From Mycobacterium yunnanensis (GTDB lineage: Bacteria > Actinomycetota > Actinomycetes > Mycobacteriales > Mycobacteriaceae): 64,000 nucleotides of DNA. A program made the translations under genes and the position numbers. Of this stretch, positions 36,501 through 44,440 are shown one piece after another. The stretch lies in NCBI RefSeq assembly GCF_025823185.1, contig NZ_JACKVK010000004.1, positions 186,001 through 250,000 on the forward strand, read 5' to 3'. The first letter of the stretch is position 1. Each line of letters begins with the position of its first letter. The notes beneath the pieces were generated by a model. That model worked only from the letters and a program-made list of their open reading frames with translations. It did no database searches and had not been told where the DNA came from.

Positions 36501-38188
36501 GCCAACTGCACGCGCTCGAACTGGTCGACCTCGACGTGTGGTTCGATCCGCGAGATCACAAGGGTGGCAACCCCGTTCATACCGTCAAGGGAATCTCGCT
36601 GATGGTCGACCCTGGCGAACGGGTCGGGCTGGTCGGCGAATCGGGGTGTGGAAAGACCACCACCATCCTGGCCGCGATGGGACTGCTACCGGCCTCGGCC
36701 ACCGTCGGCGGTCAGGTGCTCGTCGACGGCGTCGACGTGATCGCCGACGGGGAGTCCGGGATGCGCCGACATCGATGGACCGACGTCGCGATGGTGTTCC
36801 AGGGCGCGATGAGCGCATTCAACCCGGTCAAGACGATCGGTTGGCAGATCCGCGAGGCCCTCGAGGTACACGGGATTGCCCGCGGCCGCGGCGCCGTGGA
36901 CCGCACCAGGGAACTCCTCGACCTCGTCGACCTTCCACCGGGCACCGACGGCCGCTACCCGCACCAACTCTCGGGTGGAATGAAGCAGCGGGCGGTGATC
37001 GCGATGGCACTGGCCTGCGAACCCAAGGTGCTGCTCGCCGACGAGCCGACCACCGCACTCGACGTCGTCGTCCAGGACCAGGTGCTTCGGCTGCTGGTGC
37101 GGCTGTCGACCGAACTCGGGCTGGCGCTTGTTCTGGTGACCCATGATCTCGGCGTGGTGGCGCAGGCGTGCACGCGCGCCGCCGTCATGCGCGACGGCGT
37201 GATCGTGGAGGACGGCCTCGTCGACGACCTCTTCCGCAGGCCGGCGCACCCGTACACGCGCGCGCTCTTCGAGTCGACGCCCAACCTCGACGACGTCGCT
37301 CCGAACCACACCACGGGTTCGGTCACCAATCCGGCCGCACCGGCACTGCTCGAGGTGTCCGACGTCCGCGTCACCTACGGCGGACTCACCCGCTCCCGGC
37401 GGCGACGGTTCTCCCGGACGGCGCCGGCGGTCGAATCCAGCGCGGTCGAATCCACCGACGCCGTCGCCGACGTCAGCATCCGGGTCGACGACGGCGAATT
37501 GGTCGCCCTCGTCGGTCAATCCGGCTGCGGAAAGACCACCACGCTGCAGGCCATCCTCGGGATGCAGCCGGTGCAGTCGGGTTCCATCCGCATCGACGGA
37601 GTCGAGACCACCGGACTCGGCGCTCGGGCGTGGCGTCCGTTGCGCCGCAACGTTCAAATGATCTACCAGGACCCGTATGAGGCGCTAGACGGCCGACTTC
37701 GCGTGGAGGACACCGTCATCGAGCCGCTGGTCGTGCACCACATCGGTGACGGCAAGCAGGCGCGCCGCGCCTTGGCGGCGGAGGCGCTGCGGGAGGTGGG
37801 CCTCGATCCCGATCTGTTCGCGGGACGCTATCCCCACGAGCTGTCCGGCGGACAACGGCAGCGGGTTGCCATCGCGGCCAGTCTCGTCCTGCGGCCCCGG
37901 CTGCTGTTGGCCGACGAGCCGGTGTCGATGCTCGACGTGTCGGTGCGGACCGGGGTGTTGGAGCTGCTCGACCGGCTCCGCCACGGGCATCGGATGGGCA
38001 TCCTCATGATCACCCACGACCTGTCGACCGCAGCGGCCTACGCAGATCGGATCATCGTCATGCGCAACGGTCGCATCGTCGAGGTCGGCGAACCGTGGCA
38101 GATCGTCAACGAGCCGACCCAGGAGTACACCCGGCAGCTGCTGGACAGCGTGCCGAGCCCTGACCCCCAGCGTCATCGTGCCCAATGA
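36497..38188 (+). CDS. Fused double ATPase of an oligopeptide ABC importer (DppD-DppF type)
   Basis: About 563 residues from GTG 36497 (GTGA overlap with the upstream permease). There are two complete ABC ATPase modules. Module 1 has Walker A GESGCGKTTT near residue 49, signature LSGGMKQRAVIAMALA near 158, Walker B LLADEPTTAL and switch His in LVTHDLGVVA. Module 2 has Walker A GQSGCGKTTT near 340, signature LSGGQRQRVAIAASL near 449 and Walker B LLLADEPVSMLD. A Ser/Arg-rich linker lies around residues 290-325. Module 1's post-ABC segment includes FRRPAHPYTRALFES. Both sites look catalytically intact; the order matches a DppD-DppF fusion. It energises import by the adjacent permeases. Confidence 0.93.
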   Translation: MSQLHALELVDLDVWFDPRDHKGGNPVHTVKGISLMVDPGERVGLVGESGCGKTTTILAAMGLLPASATVGGQVLVDGVDVIADGESGMRRHRWTDVAMVFQGAMSAFNPVKTIGWQIREALEVHGIARGRGAVDRTRELLDLVDLPPGTDGRYPHQLSGGMKQRAVIAMALACEPKVLLADEPTTALDVVVQDQVLRLLVRLSTELGLALVLVTHDLGVVAQACTRAAVMRDGVIVEDGLVDDLFRRPAHPYTRALFESTPNLDDVAPNHTTGSVTNPAAPALLEVSDVRVTYGGLTRSRRRRFSRTAPAVESSAVESTDAVADVSIRVDDGELVALVGQSGCGKTTTLQAILGMQPVQSGSIRIDGVETTGLGARAWRPLRRNVQMIYQDPYEALDGRLRVEDTVIEPLVVHHIGDGKQARRALAAEALREVGLDPDLFAGRYPHELSGGQRQRVAIAASLVLRPRLLLADEPVSMLDVSVRTGVLELLDRLRHGHRMGILMITHDLSTAAAYADRIIVMRNGRIVEVGEPWQIVNEPTQEYTRQLLDSVPSPDPQRHRAQ

Positions 38189-38207
38189 CCGGACCGCGGC
38201 CCAGCGT

Positions 38208-39059
38208 TCAGTCGGTGGGCGCGGGCGGGGGAGTGCCGAGCGGTCGCACCGACCAGGGTCCGCCGTCGTCGTGCTCCATCAGCCGCGGGCCCGAGCTGCC
38301 GGAGACGTAGAACAGGAACTCCCGCGCCGGATAGGTCTGCTGGAAGCTGTCGAACGCGATGCCCGCGGCGTTGACGCTGATGCCGCGGATGCGAACCACG
38401 CTCGCCTTGGCCGACAGCTGAAGGTGGGTGCGTTCCCAGGAGTTGGGCTGGTCCACCTCGAAGACCTGCTCGACGAAGTCGTCGGTCAATCCGTAACGCT
38501 CGGAAAGGAATTCGTAGAGCGATCCGCCGTCGGCGATGCGATTCTCGTCCAGGGAGGGCACGATGCTCAGCGGGAGAACGGCCTTTTCCAACACCTTTGG
38601 TGCGCTTCCGAGGAGGCGCAGCCGGGAGATCTCCCACACGGGTTGACCGGCGTCGATGCCAAGAGCGGCGGCGTGTTTGGCGCTGGGCAGGCCGACGATC
38701 ATGGCCACCAGCCTGGTGTCGAGTTCGACTTCACCGCCCCGACCCCGCAGCGTCTCGAGAAGTGCGCCGGGGCGCGACGGTTCGCTGACCAAACGCTCCG
38801 GTGCGACGAAGGTCCCAACTCCCTGGTGCCGCACGATCTTGCCGCTGCGGGTGAGTTCGTCGAGTGCGCGGCGCACGGAGATCACGCTGACTCCGGCCAT
38901 CTCGGCGAGTTCGGCGGTACTGGGCAGCTGGTCGCCCTCGCGCATTCCCTGCTCGTCGATCAGCGCGACCACGAGGTCGTACACGTGTTGATAGCGGAGA
39001 GCGCGTGGCGAGCCCTTGCTGCGCGGTGGTGCGCCGTCGTGCGGTGCGTCGTCGGTCAC
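38208..39059 (-). CDS. GntR-family regulator with UTRA ligand-binding domain
   Basis: About 283 residues from GTG 39059, which has GGAGG seven bases upstream; the frame continues further but only antisense to nagB. The winged HTH is YQHVYDLVVALIDEQGMREG, LPSTAELAEMAGVSVISVRR, ALDELTRSGKIVRHQGVGTF. The C-terminal half is a UTRA domain (GQPVWEISRLRLLGSAPKVL, LYEFLSERYGLT, GIAFDSFQQTYPAREFLFYV). This GntR/HutC subfamily often senses small ligands such as amino-sugar phosphates (NagR/YvoA). It is divergent from nagB, so the two probably share an operator, and it is the likely regulator of the flanking operons. Confidence 0.9.
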   Translation of the reverse strand: MTDDAPHDGAPPRSKGSPRALRYQHVYDLVVALIDEQGMREGDQLPSTAELAEMAGVSVISVRRALDELTRSGKIVRHQGVGTFVAPERLVSEPSRPGALLETLRGRGGEVELDTRLVAMIVGLPSAKHAAALGIDAGQPVWEISRLRLLGSAPKVLEKAVLPLSIVPSLDENRIADGGSLYEFLSERYGLTDDFVEQVFEVDQPNSWERTHLQLSAKASVVRIRGISVNAAGIAFDSFQQTYPAREFLFYVSGSSGPRLMEHDDGGPWSVRPLGTPPPAPTD

Positions 39060-39128
39060 GAGGTCCTCCAGTCGGCGGGTCGACCCGTCGTTGTCACATA
39101 CATCGTTATACAAGGAATGAGGAATGAC

Positions 39129-39962
39129 GTGGAAATCATCATCGCAGGCGATGCCCGCGGCGTGTCCACCGCTGCGGCGGACATCGTCACCGACCTGGTG
39201 CGCGCCAAGCCGAACGCGGTGCTGGGCCTCGCCACGGGGTCGAGCCCCCTCGGTCTGTACGCCGAACTGGCCGCGCGTGTCGTCGACGGTCTCGACATGA
39301 CCGCCGTGCGCGGCTTCGCCCTCGACGAGTACGTTGGTCTCGCTCCCGACGATCCACGCAGCTATGCCCACACGATTCGGACCACCGTCACGGAACCGCT
39401 GCGCCTGGATGCGGCGAACGTCCACGTGCCCAGTGGCGTGGCCACCGACCTGGAGGCGGCGTGTGACGGCTTCGAGAGCGAGATGGTGCGCGCCGGTGGC
39501 GTCGACGTCCAGATCCTGGGCATTGGACGCAACGGACACCTTGGGTTCAACGAGCCGGGGTCGGCCTTCGAATCACGCACCAGGATAACGACACTCGCCG
39601 AGCAGACGCGGCGGGACAACGCACGCTACTTCGCGCAACCCCAGGACGTGCCAACCCGATGCTCGACGCAGGGCTTGGCCACGATCATGAAGGCGCGCAC
39701 CGCCGTGCTGATCGCCACCGGAACCGCCAAGGCCCACGCGGTCGACCGAGCCCTTCGTGGCCCCGTCACCGTCGACTGCCCGGCGTCGATCCTGCAGCGA
39801 CACCCAAGCGTGGTCGTGGTGCTGGACGAGGACGCGGCCCATTCAATGTCCCGCGACTGCCTTCAGTGGCCGGCGACGACGTCCGACTCGTCGACGACCA
39901 CGGGGTCCTTGGCCCCTGGAAGGAACGAATACGCCACGCACACCAGGCCGAAGAACAGATAG
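39129..39962 (+). CDS. nagB: Glucosamine-6-phosphate deaminase
   Basis: About 277 residues from GTG 39129, chosen because GAGGA lies five bases upstream; ATG 39117 is the alternative. The protein follows NagB closely: LGLATGSSPLGLYAELAARV, GFALDEYVGLAPDDP (catalytic Asp), QILGIGRNGHLGFNEPGSAF (catalytic His) and TQGLATIMKARTAVLIATGT. It converts glucosamine-6-phosphate to fructose-6-phosphate and ammonia in the cytoplasm. The normal family ending after VVVVLDEDAA is replaced by an unusual Ser/Thr-rich tail (QWPATTSDSSTTTGSLAPGR), encoded in the 100 bp that overlap the end of the convergent permease gene. The divergent GntR gene is its probable regulator. Confidence 0.88.
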   Translation: MEIIIAGDARGVSTAAADIVTDLVRAKPNAVLGLATGSSPLGLYAELAARVVDGLDMTAVRGFALDEYVGLAPDDPRSYAHTIRTTVTEPLRLDAANVHVPSGVATDLEAACDGFESEMVRAGGVDVQILGIGRNGHLGFNEPGSAFESRTRITTLAEQTRRDNARYFAQPQDVPTRCSTQGLATIMKARTAVLIATGTAKAHAVDRALRGPVTVDCPASILQRHPSVVVVLDEDAAHSMSRDCLQWPATTSDSSTTTGSLAPGRNEYATHTRPKNR

Positions 39963-41470
39963 CCAAGCGCGACGGAGGGATTTGCGGCCCAGGCCACCTG
40001 CGGCGCGTGGATCAGACCAATGAACGACAGCACCGCACCGACGGCGGACGCGATGGCGGCGTACACGAACTTCTTCTCCAGGATGAACGTGACCATGGTG
40101 CCGAGCACCAGGCCGACGAGCACCGCGCCCTCACCGAGGGTCTGCAGGCCCTCGTACACCACACCCGCGCCGTTGAGCTTGTCCATGCCGACCGTGCTCG
40201 CCGACGTGCCCGCGGCGTTCAGCGCGTTGTCGATCAGACCGCTGGCCCACTGCGCGAGGTTCGGCAGGATGGCCGCCACGACGGCGATGGCGTGCAGCCT
40301 CGGCACGGCCTGGAACGCCTGGGCGCCGATCAGCAGCCCGATGTACAACAGGATCGGCACGATGGCCGGCACGGGGAGCAGCGCGTCCAGCACGCCAAAG
40401 AGGCCCAGGAAGCACAGGATTCCGATGACGACGCCGCTGGCCAATGAGTAGCCGGCGCGACCGCCCGCGTCCTTCCACCCGGGATGGCCGATGTACACCG
40501 CAGGCGGGAACGGCGAGCCGAACGCCGAGCCGATGCAGGCGCCTGCGCCGTCGGCCAGCAGGACGCTGCGCAGGTTGTAGTCGTCACCGGCGGCAGCGGC
40601 GCTCTCCACGTTGCTCATGGCCTCGGTGAAGTTGTAGACGCCCAACGGTATTGCGGTCCCCAGCAGGGGCGCGAGGTTCGCCAAGCCGGAGACGAGCATG
40701 TCGACGCGAAGGTCTGGCACGCCGATCGCAATGTCGGAGACCGCTTGGCTGACGTCGGGTGCGGACATGTAGCCGCCGATCCAGCCGATCGCGGTGCCGA
40801 CGAGCAGCGCCACCAATCCGACCGGGATGCCGAACGGCAGGCGCACGTCGGTGAAGAAACCGATCAGGATGATCGCCATGACGGGCAGCCCGATCCACGC
40901 TGCCTCCCACATCTGCGCGGCGGGCCGCATCGAGATGAACGTGATCGAAATACCCGCCAACGTACCGAGCATGGCCGCGCGTGGGGTGAGCTTGCGGATG
41001 TACGGACCGACGAACGCGCCGATCATCACGATGATGCCGATCATGAACGCCCATGCGAGGCCGGCCTGCCAGGCCTGCATCGCATCCTTGGTGTTCAAGT
41101 ACACCGGCAGCATCACCACGAAGACGACGATGAACATGTGCGGCACGCTGGGGCCGTAGGGCAACGCCGTGACGTCCGTGCGGTTCTCGCGACTGGCGAG
41201 GCGTCTGGCGAGGAACGTGTAGTACAGGTTGCCGAGGATCAGTGCGACGCCCAACGCCGGCAGGACCGTGCCGAGCACGTCTCCCGCGGGCACGTTGACC
41301 ACGCCGATCATCAGCCCGGTCAGGGTGAGGACGTTGACCAGGATGTTGAACCCGAGCCCGAAGAAGGCGTTGGTGTCACCGCGCGTCCACCACGGAATGG
41401 ACACTGCGGCAGTGGATTGCGGACCGTCGGCGGGTGGATCCGAAGGAGGCTTGGTGACTTCGGTGCTCAT
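39863..41470 (-). CDS. NCS2-family permease (xanthine/uracil or AzgA-like)
   Basis: A 535-residue polytopic protein with roughly 12-14 helices. The N-terminal cytoplasmic segment leads into WWTRGDTNAFFGLGFNILVN. Family features are RTDVTALPYGPSVPHMFIVV, TLAGISITFISMRPAAQMWE and the central LGVYNFTEAMSNVESAAAAG then GSAFGSPFPPAVYIGHPGWK. The last shows the GSPFP-type substrate region of NCS2 carriers. Such permeases import nucleobases or related ureides by proton symport. Position 13 bp downstream of a biuret-hydrolase-like gene suggests it imports biuret or another ureide. Its 3' end overlaps nagB tail-to-tail. Confidence 0.88.
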   Translation of the reverse strand: MSTEVTKPPSDPPADGPQSTAAVSIPWWTRGDTNAFFGLGFNILVNVLTLTGLMIGVVNVPAGDVLGTVLPALGVALILGNLYYTFLARRLASRENRTDVTALPYGPSVPHMFIVVFVVMLPVYLNTKDAMQAWQAGLAWAFMIGIIVMIGAFVGPYIRKLTPRAAMLGTLAGISITFISMRPAAQMWEAAWIGLPVMAIILIGFFTDVRLPFGIPVGLVALLVGTAIGWIGGYMSAPDVSQAVSDIAIGVPDLRVDMLVSGLANLAPLLGTAIPLGVYNFTEAMSNVESAAAAGDDYNLRSVLLADGAGACIGSAFGSPFPPAVYIGHPGWKDAGGRAGYSLASGVVIGILCFLGLFGVLDALLPVPAIVPILLYIGLLIGAQAFQAVPRLHAIAVVAAILPNLAQWASGLIDNALNAAGTSASTVGMDKLNGAGVVYEGLQTLGEGAVLVGLVLGTMVTFILEKKFVYAAIASAVGAVLSFIGLIHAPQVAWAANPSVALGYLFFGLVCVAYSFLPGAKDPVVVDESDVVAGH

Positions 41471-41482
41471 GGGGTGGTCCTC

Positions 41483-42175
41483 TCAGGCGGCGGTGGTCGC
41501 GAGCTGCTGCATTGCGGGAATGACGGCGGCGCTGTCGGCAACCCAACCGAAGATGCCGCCTTGGGCCTTGATCATCTCGAGACCCACGCGTTGGAATTCG
41601 GGGAAGTACGAACCCACGCAATCGGATACGACGAGGCACTCGTAGCCGCGGTCGTTGGCCTCCCTCGTCGTCGTGTGCACGCACACCTCGGTCGTCACGC
41701 CCGTGACCAGAAGCTGGGTGATGCCCGCACCCACCAGCACGTCCTGCAGCTCGGTGGCGTAGAAGGCGCCCTTGCCGGGCTTGTCGATGACGACCTCGCC
41801 GTCGACTGGGGCCAGTTCGTCGACGATGTCGTGGCCGTACTCACCCTGGATGAGGATGCGGCCGTACTTGCCGGGGTCGCCGATGCGTTTACTGGGCGCA
41901 CCGCGATTCAGCTTGGCGGGCGGGCAGTCCGACAGATCCGCACGATGCCCCTCGCGGGTGTGGATCACCATGATGCCCGCCTCCCTGGCCGCGGCGATGA
42001 GGGCGGCCAGTGGGGGCACCACCCTCAGCAGCTGGTCGACGTCGTTGCCGAGGCTCTCGCCGAACCCGCCGGGCAGGATGAAGTCCCGCTGCATGTCGAT
42101 GACGATCAGCGCGGTCGCGTCGGCCGACAGTGAGAAGGGCGTCGGTTCGGCGGGTATGTCGACGGAGGTGGTCAT
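41483..42175 (-). CDS. Isochorismatase-superfamily cysteine hydrolase, biuret-hydrolase-like
   Basis: 230 residues. The catalytic triad of the superfamily is present: Asp27 in [15 protein letters not shown], Lys132 in [15 protein letters not shown] and Cys165 in [19 protein letters not shown]. The segments [20 protein letters not shown] and FGWV also match proteins annotated as biuret hydrolases. In that case it would convert biuret to allophanate and ammonia, and the next gene product would cleave allophanate. The 4-bp overlap with that amidase gene (ATGA) supports a joint pathway. Alternatives are ureidoacrylate or N-carbamoyl hydrolases, so specificity is inferred. Confidence 0.8.
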   Translation of the reverse strand: MTTSVDIPAEPTPFSLSADATALIVIDMQRDFILPGGFGESLGNDVDQLLRVVPPLAALIAAAREAGIMVIHTREGHRADLSDCPPAKLNRGAPSKRIGDPGKYGRILIQGEYGHDIVDELAPVDGEVVIDKPGKGAFYATELQDVLVGAGITQLLVTGVTTEVCVHTTTREANDRGYECLVVSDCVGSYFPEFQRVGLEMIKAQGGIFGWVADSAAVIPAMQQLATTAA

Positions 42176-43584
42176 GACAGCTCCTTGCTGAGGGTGGACG
42201 CCGGTACGTCGGCGGGCGCGGCGGAGGCGGGGCGGGGTTCGTCCAGGATCTGCGAGGCCAGCTGCAGAACCGTGTCGTCGGTCTGCGCGGCGCCCAGAAG
42301 CATGGCGCTGTAGGGCTTTCCGGCGGCGTTGGTACCGAGTGGGATCGCGACGCCGAGGAGGTCAAGCAAATTTCCAAAGTGTGTGTAGTGGCCGAGCATC
42401 GTGTTGCAGTCGATGGGCCTGGCCAGCACCTCGTCGACGGTGAAGGTGGTGCCGATGGTGGGCACCACGATCACGTCGACCCCCTCCCACACCCGGCCGA
42501 CCACCGCCTTGAGTTCCTGCAGCCGCTGCAGCGCCGCGAATGCGTCCACTGCGGTGTACTTCTCCCCGCTGCGCAGGATGTCGCGCACGACGGGATGGAT
42601 GGAATCGGGGTGCTCGGCGAGGAAGTCGCCGAACTCGACGAGCCTCTCGGCCACCCAGGGACCTTGGTACAGAAGGGCGCCCGCGGCCAGGAACGGTTCG
42701 AGGGAGACGTCGACGATGGTGGCGTGGCGGGCGAGGTGTTCCCGGAACCCGACGTGGGCGGCCGCCATGGCGTCGTCGCCGAAGAACTCGAGTTCGGCCA
42801 CCGGGGGAAGCCCGACGCGGATGGGCCCACCCGCGTATCGGGCCCCCCGGTCGCGCGACCACGCATCGGCGTCGTCGCGGCCGATCATCACCTCCATCAC
42901 CCGGTCGACGTCGTCGACCGATCCCGCCATGAGGCTGATGCAGTCCAGCGACTTGCAGGCCGGCACCAGGCCGACCGTGCTGATGAGCCCGCGGGAAGGC
43001 TTGTAGCCGACGACGCCGTTGAGCGCCGCCGGCACCCGGCCCGAGCCCGCGGTGTCGGTCGCCACCGCGAACGGCACCTGACCGAGCGCCACCGCCAGGG
43101 CCGACCCCGAACTCGAGCCGCCCGAGATCATGTCGCCGCCGTACACGCTGCGCGGCACGGTGTACGGCGTCCTCGTTCCGTTCAGCCCGGTGGCGAACTG
43201 GTCCAGGTTGGTCTTGCCGACGTAGAGCGCACCGGCGTCGAGCAGCCGTTGGACCGCGGGTGCGGTCGCCGTGGCCACGTAGGCGTAGTCCGGACAGGAA
43301 AGCGTGGTCGGCACGCCCTCGACGTCGATGCTGTCCTTGACCCCGAACGGCACCCCGTAGAGCGGCAGAGTCCTTGCCCCAGGCCGGTTCTCGATGTCGG
43401 CCGCCGCCGCCAGGAGTTCGTCTCGCGGCACTGTCGAGAGCCAGGTGCCGTCGTCTCCGCGGGCCGCGATGGCGTCGGCCACCCGGGTCGCCGTCTTGGT
43501 GGGCGATCCCGTGCCGCCGGCGTGGGAGGCGAGGATCTCGGCCACCGACGGGCCGATCGACGGTCCGTGTGCGTCATGAGCCAT
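42172..43584 (-). CDS. Amidase-signature enzyme resembling the AtzF allophanate hydrolase catalytic domain
   Basis: 470 residues. The Ser-cisSer-Lys triad is Lys83 ([19 protein letters not shown]), Ser157 (SGGSSSGSA) and Ser181 ([14 protein letters not shown]). The 74- and 98-residue spacings equal those I recall for AtzF (Lys91, Ser165, Ser189). [19 protein letters not shown] is a hallmark of allophanate hydrolases. The reaction would be hydrolysis of allophanate toward ammonia and CO2. The protein ends where the C-terminal domain of full-length AtzF (about 600 residues) would begin. A 17-bp palindrome sits directly upstream. It is the first gene of a three-gene operon with the cysteine hydrolase and permease. 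Confidence 0.85.
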   Translation of the reverse strand: MAHDAHGPSIGPSVAEILASHAGGTGSPTKTATRVADAIAARGDDGTWLSTVPRDELLAAAADIENRPGARTLPLYGVPFGVKDSIDVEGVPTTLSCPDYAYVATATAPAVQRLLDAGALYVGKTNLDQFATGLNGTRTPYTVPRSVYGGDMISGGSSSGSALAVALGQVPFAVATDTAGSGRVPAALNGVVGYKPSRGLISTVGLVPACKSLDCISLMAGSVDDVDRVMEVMIGRDDADAWSRDRGARYAGGPIRVGLPPVAELEFFGDDAMAAAHVGFREHLARHATIVDVSLEPFLAAGALLYQGPWVAERLVEFGDFLAEHPDSIHPVVRDILRSGEKYTAVDAFAALQRLQELKAVVGRVWEGVDVIVVPTIGTTFTVDEVLARPIDCNTMLGHYTHFGNLLDLLGVAIPLGTNAAGKPYSAMLLGAAQTDDTVLQLASQILDEPRPASAAPADVPASTLSKELS

Positions 43585-43586
43585 AA

Positions 43587-43603
43587 CTGTCGATTGTCGA
43601 CAG
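43587..43603. promoter_or_regulatory. Palindromic operator candidate for the GntR/FCD regulator
   Basis: CTGTCGA-TTG-TCGACAG is a perfect inverted repeat with 7-bp arms and a 3-bp spacer. It starts 3 bases upstream of the amidase start codon, in the 57-bp gap between that gene and the upstream GntR gene. FCD-type GntR proteins bind short palindromes of this kind, so binding by the adjacent regulator is a reasonable inference. Confidence 0.6.
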
Positions 43604-43641
43604 AATGATTCCGGTCCTGGTACGGCTGTGTGTCGATCGTG

Positions 43642-44307
43642 TTAGCGATGCGCTCCCAGGTCGAGGTAGTCCAGGTGGCCGTGGCCCTCCAGGGCGGCCA
43701 GCACCGTGGCCGCGTCGTTGGTCTCCAAGGCCGTGAGGATGTCGCGATGCCGCGCGACCCCGTCCTCGGCGTGGTGGTGCCGTGCCTCGGACCGAAGGTT
43801 GATCGCCATGGGCAGTTGCAGCTTGAGCAGGATCGGCTCCAGCGTGATGTTCAGCTGGCGGTTGTCGGCGAGTTCGACGACGGCGGCGTGGAACACGCGG
43901 TGGGCGTCGTCGCGCGCCAGGTCGTCGGCCGCGTCGTGCATGCCGTCCAAGGCGATGCGGACCGGGTGCAGGGCGGTCGCCGGATCGGCGAGCGGCAGCG
44001 CGGTCTGGACGGCGTGGCGCTCCAGGACGTGGCGGAGCGCGAAGAGTTGCAGGATGTCGGTCGGCGACCACTCCGCCACGCGGGACCCCCGGCGCGGCAG
44101 GTGCTCGACGAGGCCTTGCTGCGCGAGCAGTCGCAACGCCTCCCTCAGCGGCGCCCTGCTGATCCCGAAGTCGGCGCACAGCTGCTCTTCGACGATCTTC
44201 TCGCCTGGCTGGAGCGCACCCCGCAGGATCGCGTCGCGGAGTCGTTGGGTGGACAGCTCGACCAGGGTGGCCGGCAACCCGGACCCGTCCGACCCCTGCG
44301 ACCCCAC
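43642..44307 (-). CDS. GntR-family regulator with FCD domain
   Basis: 221 residues. The N-terminal winged HTH is LSTQRLRDAILRGALQPGEK, IVEEQLCADFGISRAPLREA, LRLLAQQGLVEHLPRRGSRV, the classic FadR-subfamily pattern. The C-terminal all-helical FCD domain has ILQLFALRHVLERHAVQTAL and FHAAVVELADNRQLNITLEP; the residues expected to bind a metal include the His of FHAAVVE and of RHRDILTAL. It is 57 bp upstream of the ureide operon on the same strand, with a perfect palindrome between. The likely role is ligand-responsive repression of that operon. Confidence 0.92.
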   Translation of the reverse strand: MGSQGSDGSGLPATLVELSTQRLRDAILRGALQPGEKIVEEQLCADFGISRAPLREALRLLAQQGLVEHLPRRGSRVAEWSPTDILQLFALRHVLERHAVQTALPLADPATALHPVRIALDGMHDAADDLARDDAHRVFHAAVVELADNRQLNITLEPILLKLQLPMAINLRSEARHHHAEDGVARHRDILTALETNDAATVLAALEGHGHLDYLDLGAHR

Positions 44308-44417
44308 TGCTCACCACCTTTCGTGACCGTCACGTCGACGCTCCGTTGGTGGCCGATCCTAGGGGAGCCGGGCGTCCGGCACGAGGCAGCGGCCGCAGCC
44401 GTACTCGACACCAGAGC

Positions 44418-44431
44418 TGGAACGTGTTCTA
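44418..44431. promoter_or_regulatory. KstR-like operator upstream of thioesterase gene
   Basis: TGGAACGTGTTCTA fits the KstR pattern TnnAACnnGTTnnA, with the conserved AAC and GTT trinucleotides at the right spacing. It ends nine bases before the GTG at 44441 and overlaps a TAGTTT -10-like hexamer. KstR represses sterol/lipid catabolism genes in mycobacteria; regulation here is inferred. Confidence 0.55.
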
Positions 44432-44440
44432 GTTTCAGGC

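Noticed and set aside
38178..39128. The upstream extension of nagB into a 594-codon frame
   Set aside because: It is antisense to the GntR/UTRA gene, has no NagB-like sequence and no signals; NagB similarity begins only near 39129.
41483..43584. Urea amidolyase (urea carboxylase plus allophanate hydrolase)
   Set aside because: No biotin carboxylase or carboxyltransferase gene is present; the partner is an isochorismatase-type hydrolase instead.
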